A DNA stretch of 42,306 bases from Armatimonadota bacterium. Lineage in GTDB: Bacteria > Armatimonadota > Fimbriimonadia > Fimbriimonadales > ATM1. Position 1 is the stretch's first letter, and each line of letters starts with the position of its first letter. The position numbers and the translations under genes are program-made. The notes under the pieces are model-generated. The model was not told the DNA's origin. It did no database searches and saw nothing but the letters and a program-made list of their open reading frames with translations. Where the stretch lies: NCBI GenBank assembly GCA_021324165.1, contig JAJPJR010000075.1, positions 1 to 42,306 on the forward strand, in the 5' to 3' direction. Of this stretch, positions 23,028-32,037 are shown in pieces.

Positions 23028-24281
23028 ATGAACTGGATTTTGGTAGTCGGCGCGGCGGCGCTGCTTGCGGGGTGCGGAGGAAACGATTTGACCGATGAAT
23101 CAGGGAGTTCGAAAACGTTGAAGGAGAGCGAATCGGTCAGAAACTCGGCCACAAAACAGCTCATTGACGCTCCATCCAAAAAACTGATTGCGGCGCAAAG
23201 TTCGCTTGGGTTCAAACTGCTGGCACCCGTGTCGGGCGCGAACGCCTCGATCTCTCCTGTGAGCGTTTCGCAGGCGCTGGGAATGGTTTACAACGGCGCC
23301 GGCGGCGAAACCAAATCGCAGATGGAACGCGCCTTGGGCTATTCAGGTTTGCAGCTGGCTGAGATTAATTCTGCGAATCGAGCCGCACGCATTTTGGCCG
23401 ATAACATTGATCCAAAAGTCGAATTGAGAATCGCCAACAGCATCTGGGTGAACAAAAACCTGACCCTCGAGCCGACGTTTTTGAAAACCAACGACGAGTC
23501 TTATGCCGCCGAAGTGTCTTCGCTCGATTTTTCTAATCCAAAGTCGCCCGATACCGTGAACGGATGGGTCAGCCAGAAAACCAAAGGCCGAATTCCTTCG
23601 ATCCTTGATCAGATTTCCCCTGACGCCGGCGCGCTGCTCATCAACGCGGTGTATTTCAAAGGCGTCTGGTCGGAGCCGTTCGCCAAGGATGCCACGCGGC
23701 CGTCGCCGTTTCATCTCTCTTCGGGACAGACCGCCGATGTGCAGATGATGCATCGCCATGGCAGCTACGAGTTTTTCGAACGCGAGGAGAACAAGGCCGT
23801 GAAAATCCCGTTCGGATCGAACCGTCTGAGCATGATTCTAATTCTGCCTCCGGCGGGCGCGCCGCTTTCCGAATATGTTAGTTCGCTCGCCAACGGCGGA
23901 TGGGATTCCATCATCGGCAATCTGCATTCGGCAGATGTTGATTTGGCGCTTCCGAAGTTTACGTTTTCGTTCGCGGCGTCTTTGAAATCGTCGCTCGCAA
24001 ACCTCGGAGTCAAAGACCTTTTCGTTCCTGGGAAGGCTGATCTTTCGATGATGAGAAAAGCCAACGATCTTTTCGTTCAAGATGTGATTCACAAAACTTG
24101 GATTCAGGTGGACGAAGAGGGAGCCGAAGCCGCAGCGAGCACGGACGTTACTGTGGGGGTCACTTCCCTGCCGAAAACGGTCAGCTTCACTGCCGACCGT
24201 CCGTTTGTGTGGGCGATCGTTGACTCGCCGAGCGGCATGATCCTGTTTGCGGGCGTGGTGCAAGACCCTCGGGCGAAGTAA
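23028..24281 (+). CDS. Serpin-family lipoprotein
   Basis: Serpins are suicide inhibitors of serine or cysteine proteases. The 417-aa product has a lipobox (MNWILVVGAAALLAGCGG, lipidated Cys at about 16), a short linker, and a full serpin domain: NASISPVSVSQALGMVYNGAGGETKSQMERALG, ANSIWVNKNLTLEP, NGWVSQKTKGRIPSIL, LLINAVYFKGVWSEPF, MILILPPAG and the C-terminal RPFVWAIVDSPSGMILFAGVVQDP. The reactive-centre hinge EEGAEAAASTDVTVGVTSLP (from about 363) has small residues at P14-P9 as needed for inhibition; P1 is uncertain, near the SLPK segment. It is probably anchored at the outer membrane or on the cell surface. It is divergent from ogt. Confidence 0.95.
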   Translation: MNWILVVGAAALLAGCGGNDLTDESGSSKTLKESESVRNSATKQLIDAPSKKLIAAQSSLGFKLLAPVSGANASISPVSVSQALGMVYNGAGGETKSQMERALGYSGLQLAEINSANRAARILADNIDPKVELRIANSIWVNKNLTLEPTFLKTNDESYAAEVSSLDFSNPKSPDTVNGWVSQKTKGRIPSILDQISPDAGALLINAVYFKGVWSEPFAKDATRPSPFHLSSGQTADVQMMHRHGSYEFFEREENKAVKIPFGSNRLSMILILPPAGAPLSEYVSSLANGGWDSIIGNLHSADVDLALPKFTFSFAASLKSSLANLGVKDLFVPGKADLSMMRKANDLFVQDVIHKTWIQVDEEGAEAAASTDVTVGVTSLPKTVSFTADRPFVWAIVDSPSGMILFAGVVQDPRAK

Positions 24282-24319
24282 ACTATCCGCGCTCGGCCCG
24301 CCGGCCCAGGTTTACCGAA

Positions 24320-24685
24320 ATGCGGATTATCTTGATTACTAACGAAGAGGAGCTCGCCAAGGCCGCCAAAGAGGCCTATCAAGCCACCGATAAGCTGGAA
24401 CTTTACGCCGAGTGGCCGAAGGCTTTGGACAACGCTCGGGGCGCCGACCTGATGATCGTTGACCTGATCTCCACCCTGGAGCAGCCCCATTTGATCGCGG
24501 GATACGAAAAGTTCGCAACCTCGAAAATGTCCCGCGAGGACAGCAAAGACATCCCGTTGGTGCTGATCTCGCCCCCCGACGACTATGAACTCGATTCGAT
24601 GGTCGGGTGGCCGAACTTCGTGTTCGGAATGGTCAAGCGGCCGGTTACGATGAAGATTTTCCGCCGAATCTCCACTTGGATCTGA
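24320..24685 (+). CDS. Atypical receiver-domain protein, 121 aa
   Basis: The product looks like a stand-alone receiver: MRIILITNEEEL (first strand), ADLMIVDLISTLEQP with an Asp at the phospho-acceptor place, PLVLISPPDD (Ser in the switch position) and FGMVKRPVTMKIFRRI with the conserved Lys-Arg-Pro segment. The acidic pair after strand 1 is replaced (TNEEE), so phosphorylation by normal means is uncertain. It could be a signalling adaptor. It lies between the serpin and the L,D-transpeptidase genes with short gaps, and its own start has no clear Shine-Dalgarno. Confidence 0.7.
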   Translation: MRIILITNEEELAKAAKEAYQATDKLELYAEWPKALDNARGADLMIVDLISTLEQPHLIAGYEKFATSKMSREDSKDIPLVLISPPDDYELDSMVGWPNFVFGMVKRPVTMKIFRRISTWI

Positions 24686-24690
24686 ACTGT

Positions 24691-24700
24691 TGCCGATAAT
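24691..24700 (+). promoter_or_regulatory. Candidate -10 of the L,D-transpeptidase gene (TGCCGATAAT)
   Basis: GATAAT (24695-24700) ends 7 nt before the ATG at 24708. The decamer is identical to the one before fliL at 14161. Confidence 0.5.
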
Positions 24701-24707
24701 TGAAGCG

Positions 24708-25199
24708 ATGCTCGTTTTGCACCTGACCGCGCGCCTGTGGGTGGCTGCCGCTCCGGCTCTCGAGGTCGCGATCCCTGGATGGATGCTGGATGACCAGACG
24801 CCGAACGCACAGATCAGCGGACAGGTGGTGGAGCGCGCTCCGGCCAAATCCATCATCATTGATCTGAAGTCACAAAAACTCTCCGCGCTCGAAAACGGCG
24901 AAACGGTGATGGAGTTTCACTGTTCCACGGGGCGGAACAACGGAACGCCGCCCGGCGATTGGCCGGTGAAGCAGAAACTGCGATGGAATGTGGCGCTTCC
25001 CGAATACCATTCGGTTCCGATTCCTTACTCGCTAAGGCTGGATATTGTGTATCGCGGGCAGCGGTATCGCATCGCGATTCATGCGCACGACTCGGTGCCG
25101 AACTACCCTGCATCCCACGGCTGCATCCGGCTTCGGTATCCCGACGCGAAGAAGCTGTTCGATTGGGCTGAAGTTGGAATCGTTGTGAACATCAGATAA
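24708..25199 (+). CDS. L,D-transpeptidase (YkuD domain)
   Basis: These enzymes make 3-3 crosslinks in peptidoglycan or attach lipoproteins to it. The 163-aa product begins with a hydrophobic N-terminal segment (MLVLHLTARLWVAAAPALE) that looks like a signal anchor. It has SIIIDLKSQKLSALENGETVMEFHCSTGRNNGTPPGDWPV (YkuD start) and the catalytic SHGCIRLRYPDA with H137, G138 and Cys139. I take ATG 24708 as start; an in-frame TTG at 24690 is an alternative. The enzyme would act in the periplasm. Confidence 0.92.
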   Translation: MLVLHLTARLWVAAAPALEVAIPGWMLDDQTPNAQISGQVVERAPAKSIIIDLKSQKLSALENGETVMEFHCSTGRNNGTPPGDWPVKQKLRWNVALPEYHSVPIPYSLRLDIVYRGQRYRIAIHAHDSVPNYPASHGCIRLRYPDAKKLFDWAEVGIVVNIR

Positions 25200-25222
25200 A
25201 AAAAAGCCCGCCATGCGGCGGG
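25196..25222 (-). terminator. Rho-independent terminator of the Spy-like gene
   Basis: CCCGCC (25207-25212) and GGCGGG (25217-25222) form a stem with a 4-nt loop. On the minus strand it is followed by eight T residues. It ends the Spy-like gene and may also serve the L,D-transpeptidase gene. Confidence 0.85.
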
Positions 25223-25253
25223 TCGAATAACATCCGAACTGGATCGTGAAACT

Positions 25254-25706
25254 TTATCCGCCTCCTTTGCCTCCGGGAGCGGGTTTGGTTCCTCCGCCGC
25301 GGTTTTTGAACTGCTCCATCGCTTTTTTGCGCATGTCGGCGAGCTGTTTGCGCTGGGCCGGAGTGAGGATGGCATCAACCTTTTTCATCCAGTCGTCGTG
25401 CAGTGCTTTCATTTTTGCTCTGCGCTGATCTTCGGTGAGTTTCTGGTTGCGAAGCGCTTGAAACTGTTTCATCTGTGCTTCCTGAAGCGCCTTGAGTTTG
25501 GTTTTTTGGGCTGGAGTGAGGTTCAGTTTGTCGAACATCCCCATGCCCATGCCGGGCCCGCGGCGCATGCCGCCCTGCCAGTTTTTCTGGCTGGCCGTTC
25601 CGGGAGGTTTCGCGCCTCCGGGCTTCGCCTGAGAATAAGCGGAAACGAACAGCGCTCCGCTTGCGGCGCACACCGCCAAAATCGTGCTGATTCGAGATAG
25701 GTTCAT
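25254..25706 (-). CDS. Spy/CpxP-like periplasmic protein, 150 aa
   Basis: With ATG 25706 (GGAGGG about 7 nt upstream) the product has a signal peptide ([27 protein letters not shown]), a Pro/Gly/Ala-rich spacer, and a helical part with two LTxxQ motifs: [18 protein letters not shown] and [17 protein letters not shown]. LTxxQ is the signature of Spy and CpxP, small periplasmic chaperones induced by envelope stress. The C-terminus is Gly-rich ([15 protein letters not shown]), which is not typical of Spy. The open frame extends upstream to 26090 but overlaps the HD gene and is not used. It ends with its own terminator. Confidence 0.85.
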   Translation of the reverse strand: MNLSRISTILAVCAASGALFVSAYSQAKPGGAKPPGTASQKNWQGGMRRGPGMGMGMFDKLNLTPAQKTKLKALQEAQMKQFQALRNQKLTEDQRRAKMKALHDDWMKKVDAILTPAQRKQLADMRKKAMEQFKNRGGGTKPAPGGKGGG

Positions 25707-25782
25707 TTGTCCCTCCGACAGGTATGGCCGCTCTCGGCCTACCAGGTTATACGAGTTTCGGGGAAAAAAGGTCACCAATCGG

Positions 25783-25788
25783 TACAAT
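25783..25788 (+). promoter_or_regulatory. Candidate -10 of the HD-domain gene (leaderless arrangement)
   Basis: TACAAT ends 7 nt before the GTG start at 25796, with no Shine-Dalgarno in the spacer. Confidence 0.5.
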
Positions 25789-25795
25789 TTTGGCC

Positions 25796-26359
25796 GTGCC
25801 CCACACCCGCGAAGACGCCCTTGCCCTGCTGTTTGCGCACACGCCGAGCGAGTCGCTGAGGCGCCACTGCCTGATGGTGGAATCCGCCCTGCGAGGGTAT
25901 GCCGAACGTCTGGATCAGCCCGCAGAACAGTGGGGAATCGTGGGACTTTTGCACGATTTCGACTACGAGCAGCACCCCGATGAACACCCCGAATGGGGGA
26001 TGCGCCTGCTCGAGCAGCAAGGCTGGCCCAAGGAGACGATCCGCGCGATCGGTTCGCACAACGACCGGCTCGGAATTCCGCGCGAAACACCGCTCGAAAA
26101 GCACCTGTTCGCGTGCGACGAACTTTCAGGATTCATCGCGGCGGTGACCTATGTGCGTCCTTCGAAGGACGTGCGCGAAGTGGAACTGAACAGCGTGCTG
26201 AAGAAACTGAAAGACAAAGCGTTTTGCGCCGCAGTGAGCCGCGAGGAGGTTCGATCGGGCGCAGAACTCATCGGTCTCAGCTTGGAAGAGCACATCGCCA
26301 ACATGCTGCAATCGTTCAAAGCCGATGCCGAATCGCTGGGTCTGGCAGCGAAGCCCTAA
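25796..26359 (+). CDS. HD-domain hydrolase (COG2316-like), 187 aa
   Basis: The product has HD-superfamily motifs: [16 protein letters not shown] (first His), then [19 protein letters not shown] with the HD dyad, [10 protein letters not shown] and [19 protein letters not shown]. These bind metal and hydrolyse phosphomonoesters or nucleotides; this particular group is of unknown substrate. The start is GTG 25796, where a -10 box 7 nt upstream supports it; the frame is open to 25724. It converges with serC and their ends overlap by 4 nt. Confidence 0.88.
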   Translation: MPHTREDALALLFAHTPSESLRRHCLMVESALRGYAERLDQPAEQWGIVGLLHDFDYEQHPDEHPEWGMRLLEQQGWPKETIRAIGSHNDRLGIPRETPLEKHLFACDELSGFIAAVTYVRPSKDVREVELNSVLKKLKDKAFCAAVSREEVRSGAELIGLSLEEHIANMLQSFKADAESLGLAAKP

Positions 26360-27483
26360 CCGTTCCGCTTGGCGAAATCCGCCATAAATTCCGCCAGCAG
26401 CTTCGCGCCTTCTTCCGGAAATGCGTTGTACATCGAAGCGCGGATGCCGCCCGTGCTGCGATGGCCCTTCAGGGTGCTCATGTTCAGCTGTTTGGCATCT
26501 TCCAAAAACTTTTCGTCGAGTTCGGGCGATGGGCATTTGAAAGTGATGTTCATCCGGCTGCGGTTTTCTTTCACGGCGTGGCCTTTGTAAAACCCTCCGC
26601 TTGCATCAATCTGGTCATACACCAGTTTTGCCTTTCGCTCGTTGTAAGGGGCAATGGCGTCCACACCGCCTTTTGCCAGAAGCCACTTGTAGTACAGACC
26701 GCAGATGTATACGATGAACGTGGGCGGGGTGTTATGAATCGAATGCGCTTCGGCAGCCCGCGGCCACGACAGCATCAGCGGCAGATCCTTGGATTTGGCG
26801 ATCTCCATCGCGCGCGGAGAAACGATCAACGTGGTAATTCCTGCGGGGCCCTGGTTTTTCTGCGCGCCCGCGAAGATCACATCGTATTTTGTCACGTCAA
26901 GTTTTCTTGAAAGAATGTTGCTCGATGCGTCGCACACGATCAGCGCATCGCTATCGAATTTTGGGTCGCGCAGAAAGTCAACTCCGCCCACCGTTTCGTT
27001 GCTTGTGAAATAAACGTAGCTGGGGTTTTCGAATCGAGGTTCGGAATCGGCGGGCGCGCGATCGAAACCGGTTGATTCGCTTGAGTAGGCGATGTGCACC
27101 CGCCCAAGTTTTTGCGCGTCTTTGATGGATTGGTGTCCCCAATATCCTGTGTCAATGTAGTTCGGCGTTTTGCCCTCGACCGAAAGGTTCATCGGCACCA
27201 GAGCGTTTTCTAAACTCGCTCCGCCTTGCAGCATCAAAATCTGATAATCATCCGGCGCACCGAGCAGTTTGCGCAAGTTTGCGAGCGCCTCCATATGAAT
27301 TCCGTCGTAATGTTTGCCGCGATGGCTCATCTCCATCACGCTCATGCCCGTGCCGTGCCAGTTCAGCAGTTCGTCTCTCACCTGCTCCAGCACTTCGACG
27401 GGCAGACTTCCAGGCCCGGCGGAAAAGTTGAAGATGCGGTCGTAGGGCTGAGGGGTTTTCTTCAATTCTTGCGACGGAATCAT
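26356..27483 (-). CDS. serC: Phosphoserine aminotransferase
   Basis: SerC makes 3-phosphoserine from 3-phosphohydroxypyruvate, and also acts in pyridoxine synthesis. The 375-aa PLP enzyme has [47 protein letters not shown] and the PLP Lys209 in [12 protein letters not shown], followed by RMNITFKCP and the final [15 protein letters not shown]. The length is normal. The ATG start at 27483 has a TATGAT -10 6 nt upstream. No serA or serB lies next to it; dnaE follows on the same strand after a gap. Confidence 0.96.
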   Translation of the reverse strand: MIPSQELKKTPQPYDRIFNFSAGPGSLPVEVLEQVRDELLNWHGTGMSVMEMSHRGKHYDGIHMEALANLRKLLGAPDDYQILMLQGGASLENALVPMNLSVEGKTPNYIDTGYWGHQSIKDAQKLGRVHIAYSSESTGFDRAPADSEPRFENPSYVYFTSNETVGGVDFLRDPKFDSDALIVCDASSNILSRKLDVTKYDVIFAGAQKNQGPAGITTLIVSPRAMEIAKSKDLPLMLSWPRAAEAHSIHNTPPTFIVYICGLYYKWLLAKGGVDAIAPYNERKAKLVYDQIDASGGFYKGHAVKENRSRMNITFKCPSPELDEKFLEDAKQLNMSTLKGHRSTGGIRASMYNAFPEEGAKLLAEFMADFAKRNG

Positions 27484-27489
27484 ACTCAG

Positions 27490-27495
27490 ATCATA
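27490..27495 (-). promoter_or_regulatory. Candidate -10 of serC (leaderless arrangement)
   Basis: TATGAT with TGG upstream (extended -10) ends 6 nt before the ATG at 27483. No Shine-Dalgarno is present. Confidence 0.55.
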
Positions 27496-27504
27496 CCACG
27501 CGCT

Positions 27505-30500
27505 TCAGGCCACGGGCGCGTTTCGATTCACCTGAAGGAAACTTCCGTAAAACATGGTTCGCAGCTTATGCAGCCACGGCCCGTCGGATACACGATACGG
27601 CAGGTTGAATCTCCACGCAGAGCCGTTGGCTGCATCCCCGTTTTTTGACACCTCGAAAAAAAGTTCGAACTCTCCAGGGTTATTGCGTATCAACTCTTGA
27701 GCCAGTCTCAGCTCATCGAGGCTCGCCCTGCTGATGCGAACGACGATGCGGCCCGGCGCGGGCTCGTCCACCAACTGTGCACGCTCCGAGTTCGGTTCAC
27801 CAAGGTTTTCGATGCTTCGGGAGATCAGTTCAACGCCGCGATCCCGATGTTTGATCGAGCCTCTGACTGCAACCACGGCCCCTTCCCGAATCAGGTCCTT
27901 CAACGCCTCATACGCTTTCGGAAAGACGGTCACCACTGCTTGTCCCGAAAAATCTTCGACCGTGAGCACCGCCATCTTTTCGTTTTTCTGTTTGGTGCGC
28001 ATCTCTCTAACCGCTGCAATCAACCCGGCTATTTTTGCGTTCGCTCCATCTTTTAGATTGGGCAGCGACGCCGCGTTTTGCACACCCGGCGCTTTGAGCA
28101 GCCGCTCGTACTCACGAAGAGGATGGTCGGAGATAAAAAGTCCCAACACTTCCCTTTCCATCGTAAGTTTTTCCTGCGCGGTGGGCGGTTCCACGAACGG
28201 AAGGTTCGGATAAGCGCGCCCCGTGGCCTGCACCGGGTCGCCGAACATGCTGGTCTGTCCCGACGTTCGTTCGCGCTGTGCGTTTTCCGCGTAAGCCATC
28301 GCGGTGTCGAGCACATTCAGATGTTTGTTTCGATTATCGTCAATCGAATCGAGCGCACCAGCCTTGATCAACGCCTCGATCGCAGGTTTGTTGAGCGCGC
28401 CGAACTCTTTGGCCCTTACCGCAAGATCGTAAAGGTGCGTGAACGGCCCCTTTTCGCGCGCCTTCAGAAGCATCTCGATCGCGGCGTCTCCGATCCCTTT
28501 GATCGCGCCCAATCCGAATCGGATATCCGATCCTTCGACGGTGAACTCGGTCATTGAGCGGTTAATATCCGGCGGGAGCAGCCTGATTCCGAGCCTCCGG
28601 CACTCTTCGATCATTCCGATAATCCTGCCCGAATCGCGGTAGGCGCCCAGCAGTCCGGCGAAATACTCAACCGGGTAGTTCGCCTTCAGATACGCGGTTT
28701 GATACGCGATCAGCGCGTAGCACACGGCGTGCGCTTTGTTGAAAGCGTAGCCCGCGAACGGTTCCAGCAGAATCCAGATTTTTTCTGCCGTTTCGGGCGC
28801 GATTCCGTTTGCGGAAGTGCCGCGCATAAACTCGATTTTCATCGAGTCGAGCAGCGCTTTGTCTTTTTTGCCCATCGCTCTGCGCAGCACGTCGGCCCTG
28901 GCAAGCGAAAACCCTGCGAGCGCCTGCACAATCTGCAGCACCTGGTCTTGATAAGTGATCACGCCGTACGTTTCCCGAAGAATTGGCTCCATCCGTTCGT
29001 CAAGATAGTTCGGTTTTCGCTTACCGAACTTTCCTTCGATGTACGCCGTGATATGTTCGTAAGGGCCCGGACGGTACAACGCGACCATCGCAGTAAGTTC
29101 GCTGATCGAGTTGGGCAGCAGCTGCGTGATATGTTTCCGCATCCCTTCGCTTTCCAGCTGAAACACTCCGGCCGTTTCGCCTCGTCCGAGCATCGCGAAA
29201 GTTTTTTCGTCGTCCAGCGGGATCTCGCGGATGTTGATTTTTCCTTTCCCCGAACGCTCGATGTTCTGCACGGTGCGCGCGACTACGGTGAGGTTGCTCA
29301 GCCCCAAGAAATCCATTTTCAAAAGGCCGATCTTTTCCAGATCGCCCATCGGATACTGCGTAATAATCTGATCATCCGAACCGCGAGCCAAAGGCACGCG
29401 CTCCTCGAGCGGCTCTTTGCTGATGACGACCCCCGCCGCATGCACACCCGCGTGCCGCGCGATGCCCTCGATTTTCAGCGCCGTGTCAATGAGCTGTCTT
29501 GCTTCCGGGTCCACAGTGTAGGCGCGCTTGATTTCGGGAACCTGTTCCAGCGCGCGCTGGAGCGGGAAGCCGGGCGAGCTTGGAACCAGGCGGCACAACT
29601 TGTCCACTTCGGCAACCGAGCGGCCAAGCGCACGGCCTGCATCGCGCATCGCCTGCTTTGCTCCCAAAGTTCCGAACGTTACGATCTGCGCCACATGATC
29701 GTCTCCAAACCTCTGGCGCACATAGTTCAGCACCTCATCGCGCCGATCGTCTTGAAAATCCATATCAATGTCCGGCATTTGGATGCGTTCAGGATTGAGA
29801 AACCTTTCGAAGGTTAAGTTGTATTCGAGCGGATCAACATCCGTGATACCGATGCAATAGCTGACGAACGATCCTGCCGCCGAACCGCGCACGCCGAACT
29901 CGATCCCTTTTTCTCGGGCGTACATCGCGAACTCCCTCACCAACAAAAAGTATTTCGAAAACCCGGTTTGTTCGATCACTCCGAGTTCATACTGCACACG
30001 CTGCATCGCCCTGTCTTGATCGCCGGAATAGTTCTCGGCAAGAAACCGTTCGGCAAGCGATCGCAAATGCGAGTCGGGGCTTGCCCCTTCAGGAACCTGC
30101 GGGTCAGGAAGCTCGGCGCGCTCCGCTGCCAGATCGAAATCCACCTGTTCGGCAACGGCCAGAGTGTTTTCGATCGCTTCCGGCGTATCGGCGAACAGTT
30201 CCGCCATCTCTTCCTGCGTTTTCAAATAAAACTCGTTCGTTTCAAACCGCAGGCGCTTCTGGTCCGAAACGCGCTTGTTGGTTTGGATGCACAGCAGCAC
30301 GTCGTGCGCTTCGTAGTCGCTTTTGCACAGATAGTGCGCATCGTTGGTGCAGATGAGCGGCAGGCGAAGCTCCTTGGCGATTTTCAGGAGACCTTCCTTC
30401 ACCTGCTGCTGCTCTTTCAACCGGTGATCTTGAAGTTCCACATAAAAGTTGCCTTCGCCGAAGATCTCCTTATACATCGCCGCGGTGCGCGCGGCCTTAT

Positions 30501-30960
30501 CATAATCGCCTGCAAGAAGATAACTGTTCACCTCGCTGCCCAAACAGGTGGTGGAAGAGATCAAGCCCTCGGCGTGCTCGCGCAGAACGTCGTGATCAAT
30601 TCTCGGCTTGTAATAGTAGCCCTGCAAGGCGCCGATCGTCGCCAGTTTGCAAAGGTTGCGATAGCCCGTACGGTTCTTTGCCAACAGCAACAGGTGATAC
30701 GTGCTGGCATCTTCCCTGCCCGATTTTTTGTGCCTACCCTGAGGCGCAACGTACGCTTCCATGCCGATAATCGGTTTGATCCCCTGCTTTTTGCATTCGA
30801 AGAAAAACTCGATCACACCGTACATCGCCCCGTGATCCGAAATCGCGAGCGCGGGCATGCCGAACTCCTTCGCCCGCGCAACCATTTCGGGGATGCGCTG
30901 CGCGCCATCCAAAAGGCTGTACTCTGTGTGATTGTGCAGATGCACAAACGGCTTGGACAT
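27505..30960 (-). CDS. dnaE: DNA polymerase III alpha subunit
   Basis: The replicative polymerase catalytic subunit, 1151 residues. The N-terminus SKPFVHLHNHTEYSLLDGAQRI is the PHP domain start with the HxH metal motif. Pol3 core: PDIDMDFQDDRRDEVLNYV (catalytic Asp pair), RGSAAGSFVSYCIGITDVDPL, YQDQVLQIVQALAGFSLARADVLRRAMGKKD and YAFNKAHAVCYALIAYQTAYLKANYP. The C-terminal part has helix-hairpin-helix and an OB-fold (KIAGLIAAVREMRTKQKNEKMAVLTVEDFSG). This is the standard DnaE type, without the 3-prime exonuclease of PolC. The start at ATG 30960 has no Shine-Dalgarno. It is divergent from the EamA gene. Confidence 0.97.
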   Translation of the reverse strand: MSKPFVHLHNHTEYSLLDGAQRIPEMVARAKEFGMPALAISDHGAMYGVIEFFFECKKQGIKPIIGMEAYVAPQGRHKKSGREDASTYHLLLLAKNRTGYRNLCKLATIGALQGYYYKPRIDHDVLREHAEGLISSTTCLGSEVNSYLLAGDYDKAARTAAMYKEIFGEGNFYVELQDHRLKEQQQVKEGLLKIAKELRLPLICTNDAHYLCKSDYEAHDVLLCIQTNKRVSDQKRLRFETNEFYLKTQEEMAELFADTPEAIENTLAVAEQVDFDLAAERAELPDPQVPEGASPDSHLRSLAERFLAENYSGDQDRAMQRVQYELGVIEQTGFSKYFLLVREFAMYAREKGIEFGVRGSAAGSFVSYCIGITDVDPLEYNLTFERFLNPERIQMPDIDMDFQDDRRDEVLNYVRQRFGDDHVAQIVTFGTLGAKQAMRDAGRALGRSVAEVDKLCRLVPSSPGFPLQRALEQVPEIKRAYTVDPEARQLIDTALKIEGIARHAGVHAAGVVISKEPLEERVPLARGSDDQIITQYPMGDLEKIGLLKMDFLGLSNLTVVARTVQNIERSGKGKINIREIPLDDEKTFAMLGRGETAGVFQLESEGMRKHITQLLPNSISELTAMVALYRPGPYEHITAYIEGKFGKRKPNYLDERMEPILRETYGVITYQDQVLQIVQALAGFSLARADVLRRAMGKKDKALLDSMKIEFMRGTSANGIAPETAEKIWILLEPFAGYAFNKAHAVCYALIAYQTAYLKANYPVEYFAGLLGAYRDSGRIIGMIEECRRLGIRLLPPDINRSMTEFTVEGSDIRFGLGAIKGIGDAAIEMLLKAREKGPFTHLYDLAVRAKEFGALNKPAIEALIKAGALDSIDDNRNKHLNVLDTAMAYAENAQRERTSGQTSMFGDPVQATGRAYPNLPFVEPPTAQEKLTMEREVLGLFISDHPLREYERLLKAPGVQNAASLPNLKDGANAKIAGLIAAVREMRTKQKNEKMAVLTVEDFSGQAVVTVFPKAYEALKDLIREGAVVAVRGSIKHRDRGVELISRSIENLGEPNSERAQLVDEPAPGRIVVRISRASLDELRLAQELIRNNPGEFELFFEVSKNGDAANGSAWRFNLPYRVSDGPWLHKLRTMFYGSFLQVNRNAPVA

Positions 30961-31055
30961 AAAGGCGATACAGAATCAAGTATGCCCCGGAAGGTTGTCC
31001 GGGGTGGCTTGGATCGGTAATTTTTCAGACGATTGTGACGCGCATCGGCGATTCA

Positions 31056-31931
31056 ATGAATATTCGCAGACTCACTTATCCAGCGCTGACCGCCGCGGCT
31101 CTCTGCGCGTTTGCGGCGAATTCGATTCTCTGCCGGCTTGCGCTCGGCGGCGGAAGGATCGGCGCGGTCGAGTTTACAGTCGTCCGCTTGATCTCTGGAG
31201 CCGCGCTGCTGTTTGCTTTGTTCTTTCCCCGCAAGAGGCTCGAAGGTCGGTCGTCTGCGCCCGCGGGAGCGCTCCTGTTTGGTTATGCGATCCTGTTTTC
31301 GCTTGCCTATCTGAAGGTTGGTGCCGGTGCGGGCGCTCTGGTTCTGTTTGGCTCGGTTCAGATTTCGATGCTGACGGCAGGGATGATTCTGGGCCACCGC
31401 ATCACGCTTTTCGAAACGGTGGGCGCGGTTGTCGCCTTTTGCGGGTTGTGCGTGCTCGTTGTCCCCAGCGCATCCTCTCCGCCCATTCTGGGGTGCATCT
31501 TGATGGGCGGAGCGGGAGCGGCCTGGGGGCTGTATACGGTGCTCGGCAAATCCGTAGATGATCCGTATTCCCGAACGATGGGCGCTTTTGCAGCGGCGTC
31601 GGTTCTTGGCGTTTTGTGCCTGCCGCTGGCACACGGCTTCATCGGATCGGCATACGGCGTTGCGCTGGCAGCGGTTTCCGGAGCCGTCACTTCGGCGCTC
31701 GGATATGTGATCTGGTTTCTCGCGCTGCGGCGGTTGAGCGTGCTTCAAGCGGCCTGTGTTCAGCTCTCAGTTCCGGTGCTGGCGGCAGCCGGCGGAGCGT
31801 GGCTGCTCTCGGAGACGATCAGCCCCCGGCTGGTGCTTGCCGGAGGAATCGTTTTCTTGGGAATCGGGATTTCGCTTTGGGCGAAAGCCTCGCCGTCCTC
31901 CCATTCATTGGACGACCCGCCCGAATTGTGA
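31056..31931 (+). CDS. EamA-family (DMT) transporter
   Basis: The product has ten hydrophobic segments and the two EamA repeats (AALCAFAANSILCRLALGGGRIGAVEFTVVRLISGA and GGAGAAWGLYTVLGKSVDD), typical of drug/metabolite exporters such as RhaT or YddG types; substrate unknown. I take ATG 31056 as start; a GTG at 31035 in frame adds seven residues. It converges with the DppA-like gene, with a repeat element (31929-32025) between. The C-terminal tail is hydrophilic. Confidence 0.9.
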   Translation: MNIRRLTYPALTAAALCAFAANSILCRLALGGGRIGAVEFTVVRLISGAALLFALFFPRKRLEGRSSAPAGALLFGYAILFSLAYLKVGAGAGALVLFGSVQISMLTAGMILGHRITLFETVGAVVAFCGLCVLVVPSASSPPILGCILMGGAGAAWGLYTVLGKSVDDPYSRTMGAFAAASVLGVLCLPLAHGFIGSAYGVALAAVSGAVTSALGYVIWFLALRRLSVLQAACVQLSVPVLAAAGGAWLLSETISPRLVLAGGIVFLGIGISLWAKASPSSHSLDDPPEL

Positions 31932-32025
31932 GCGGAGCGAACGTTGAAGGGGGTGTCGCGCGAAACACCAACCCCCTTCCGGCGCTGCTCGCCGCCTTCC
32001 CCCTAAGGGCAGGGGGGAAGGATGG
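31929..32025 (+). repeat. Dispersed intergenic repeat, copy B
   Basis: The core 31970-32025 contains AACCCCCTTC, a spacer, CCTTCCCCCT, a 6-nt loop, AGGGGGGAAGG and ATGG, collinear with copy A read on the minus strand. GTGAGCGGAGCGAACGTTGA at 31928-31947 matches the second module of copy A. The two G/C runs also form hairpins, which may end both convergent transcripts. Confidence 0.65.
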
Positions 32026-32037
32026 ATATCGTAAGAA

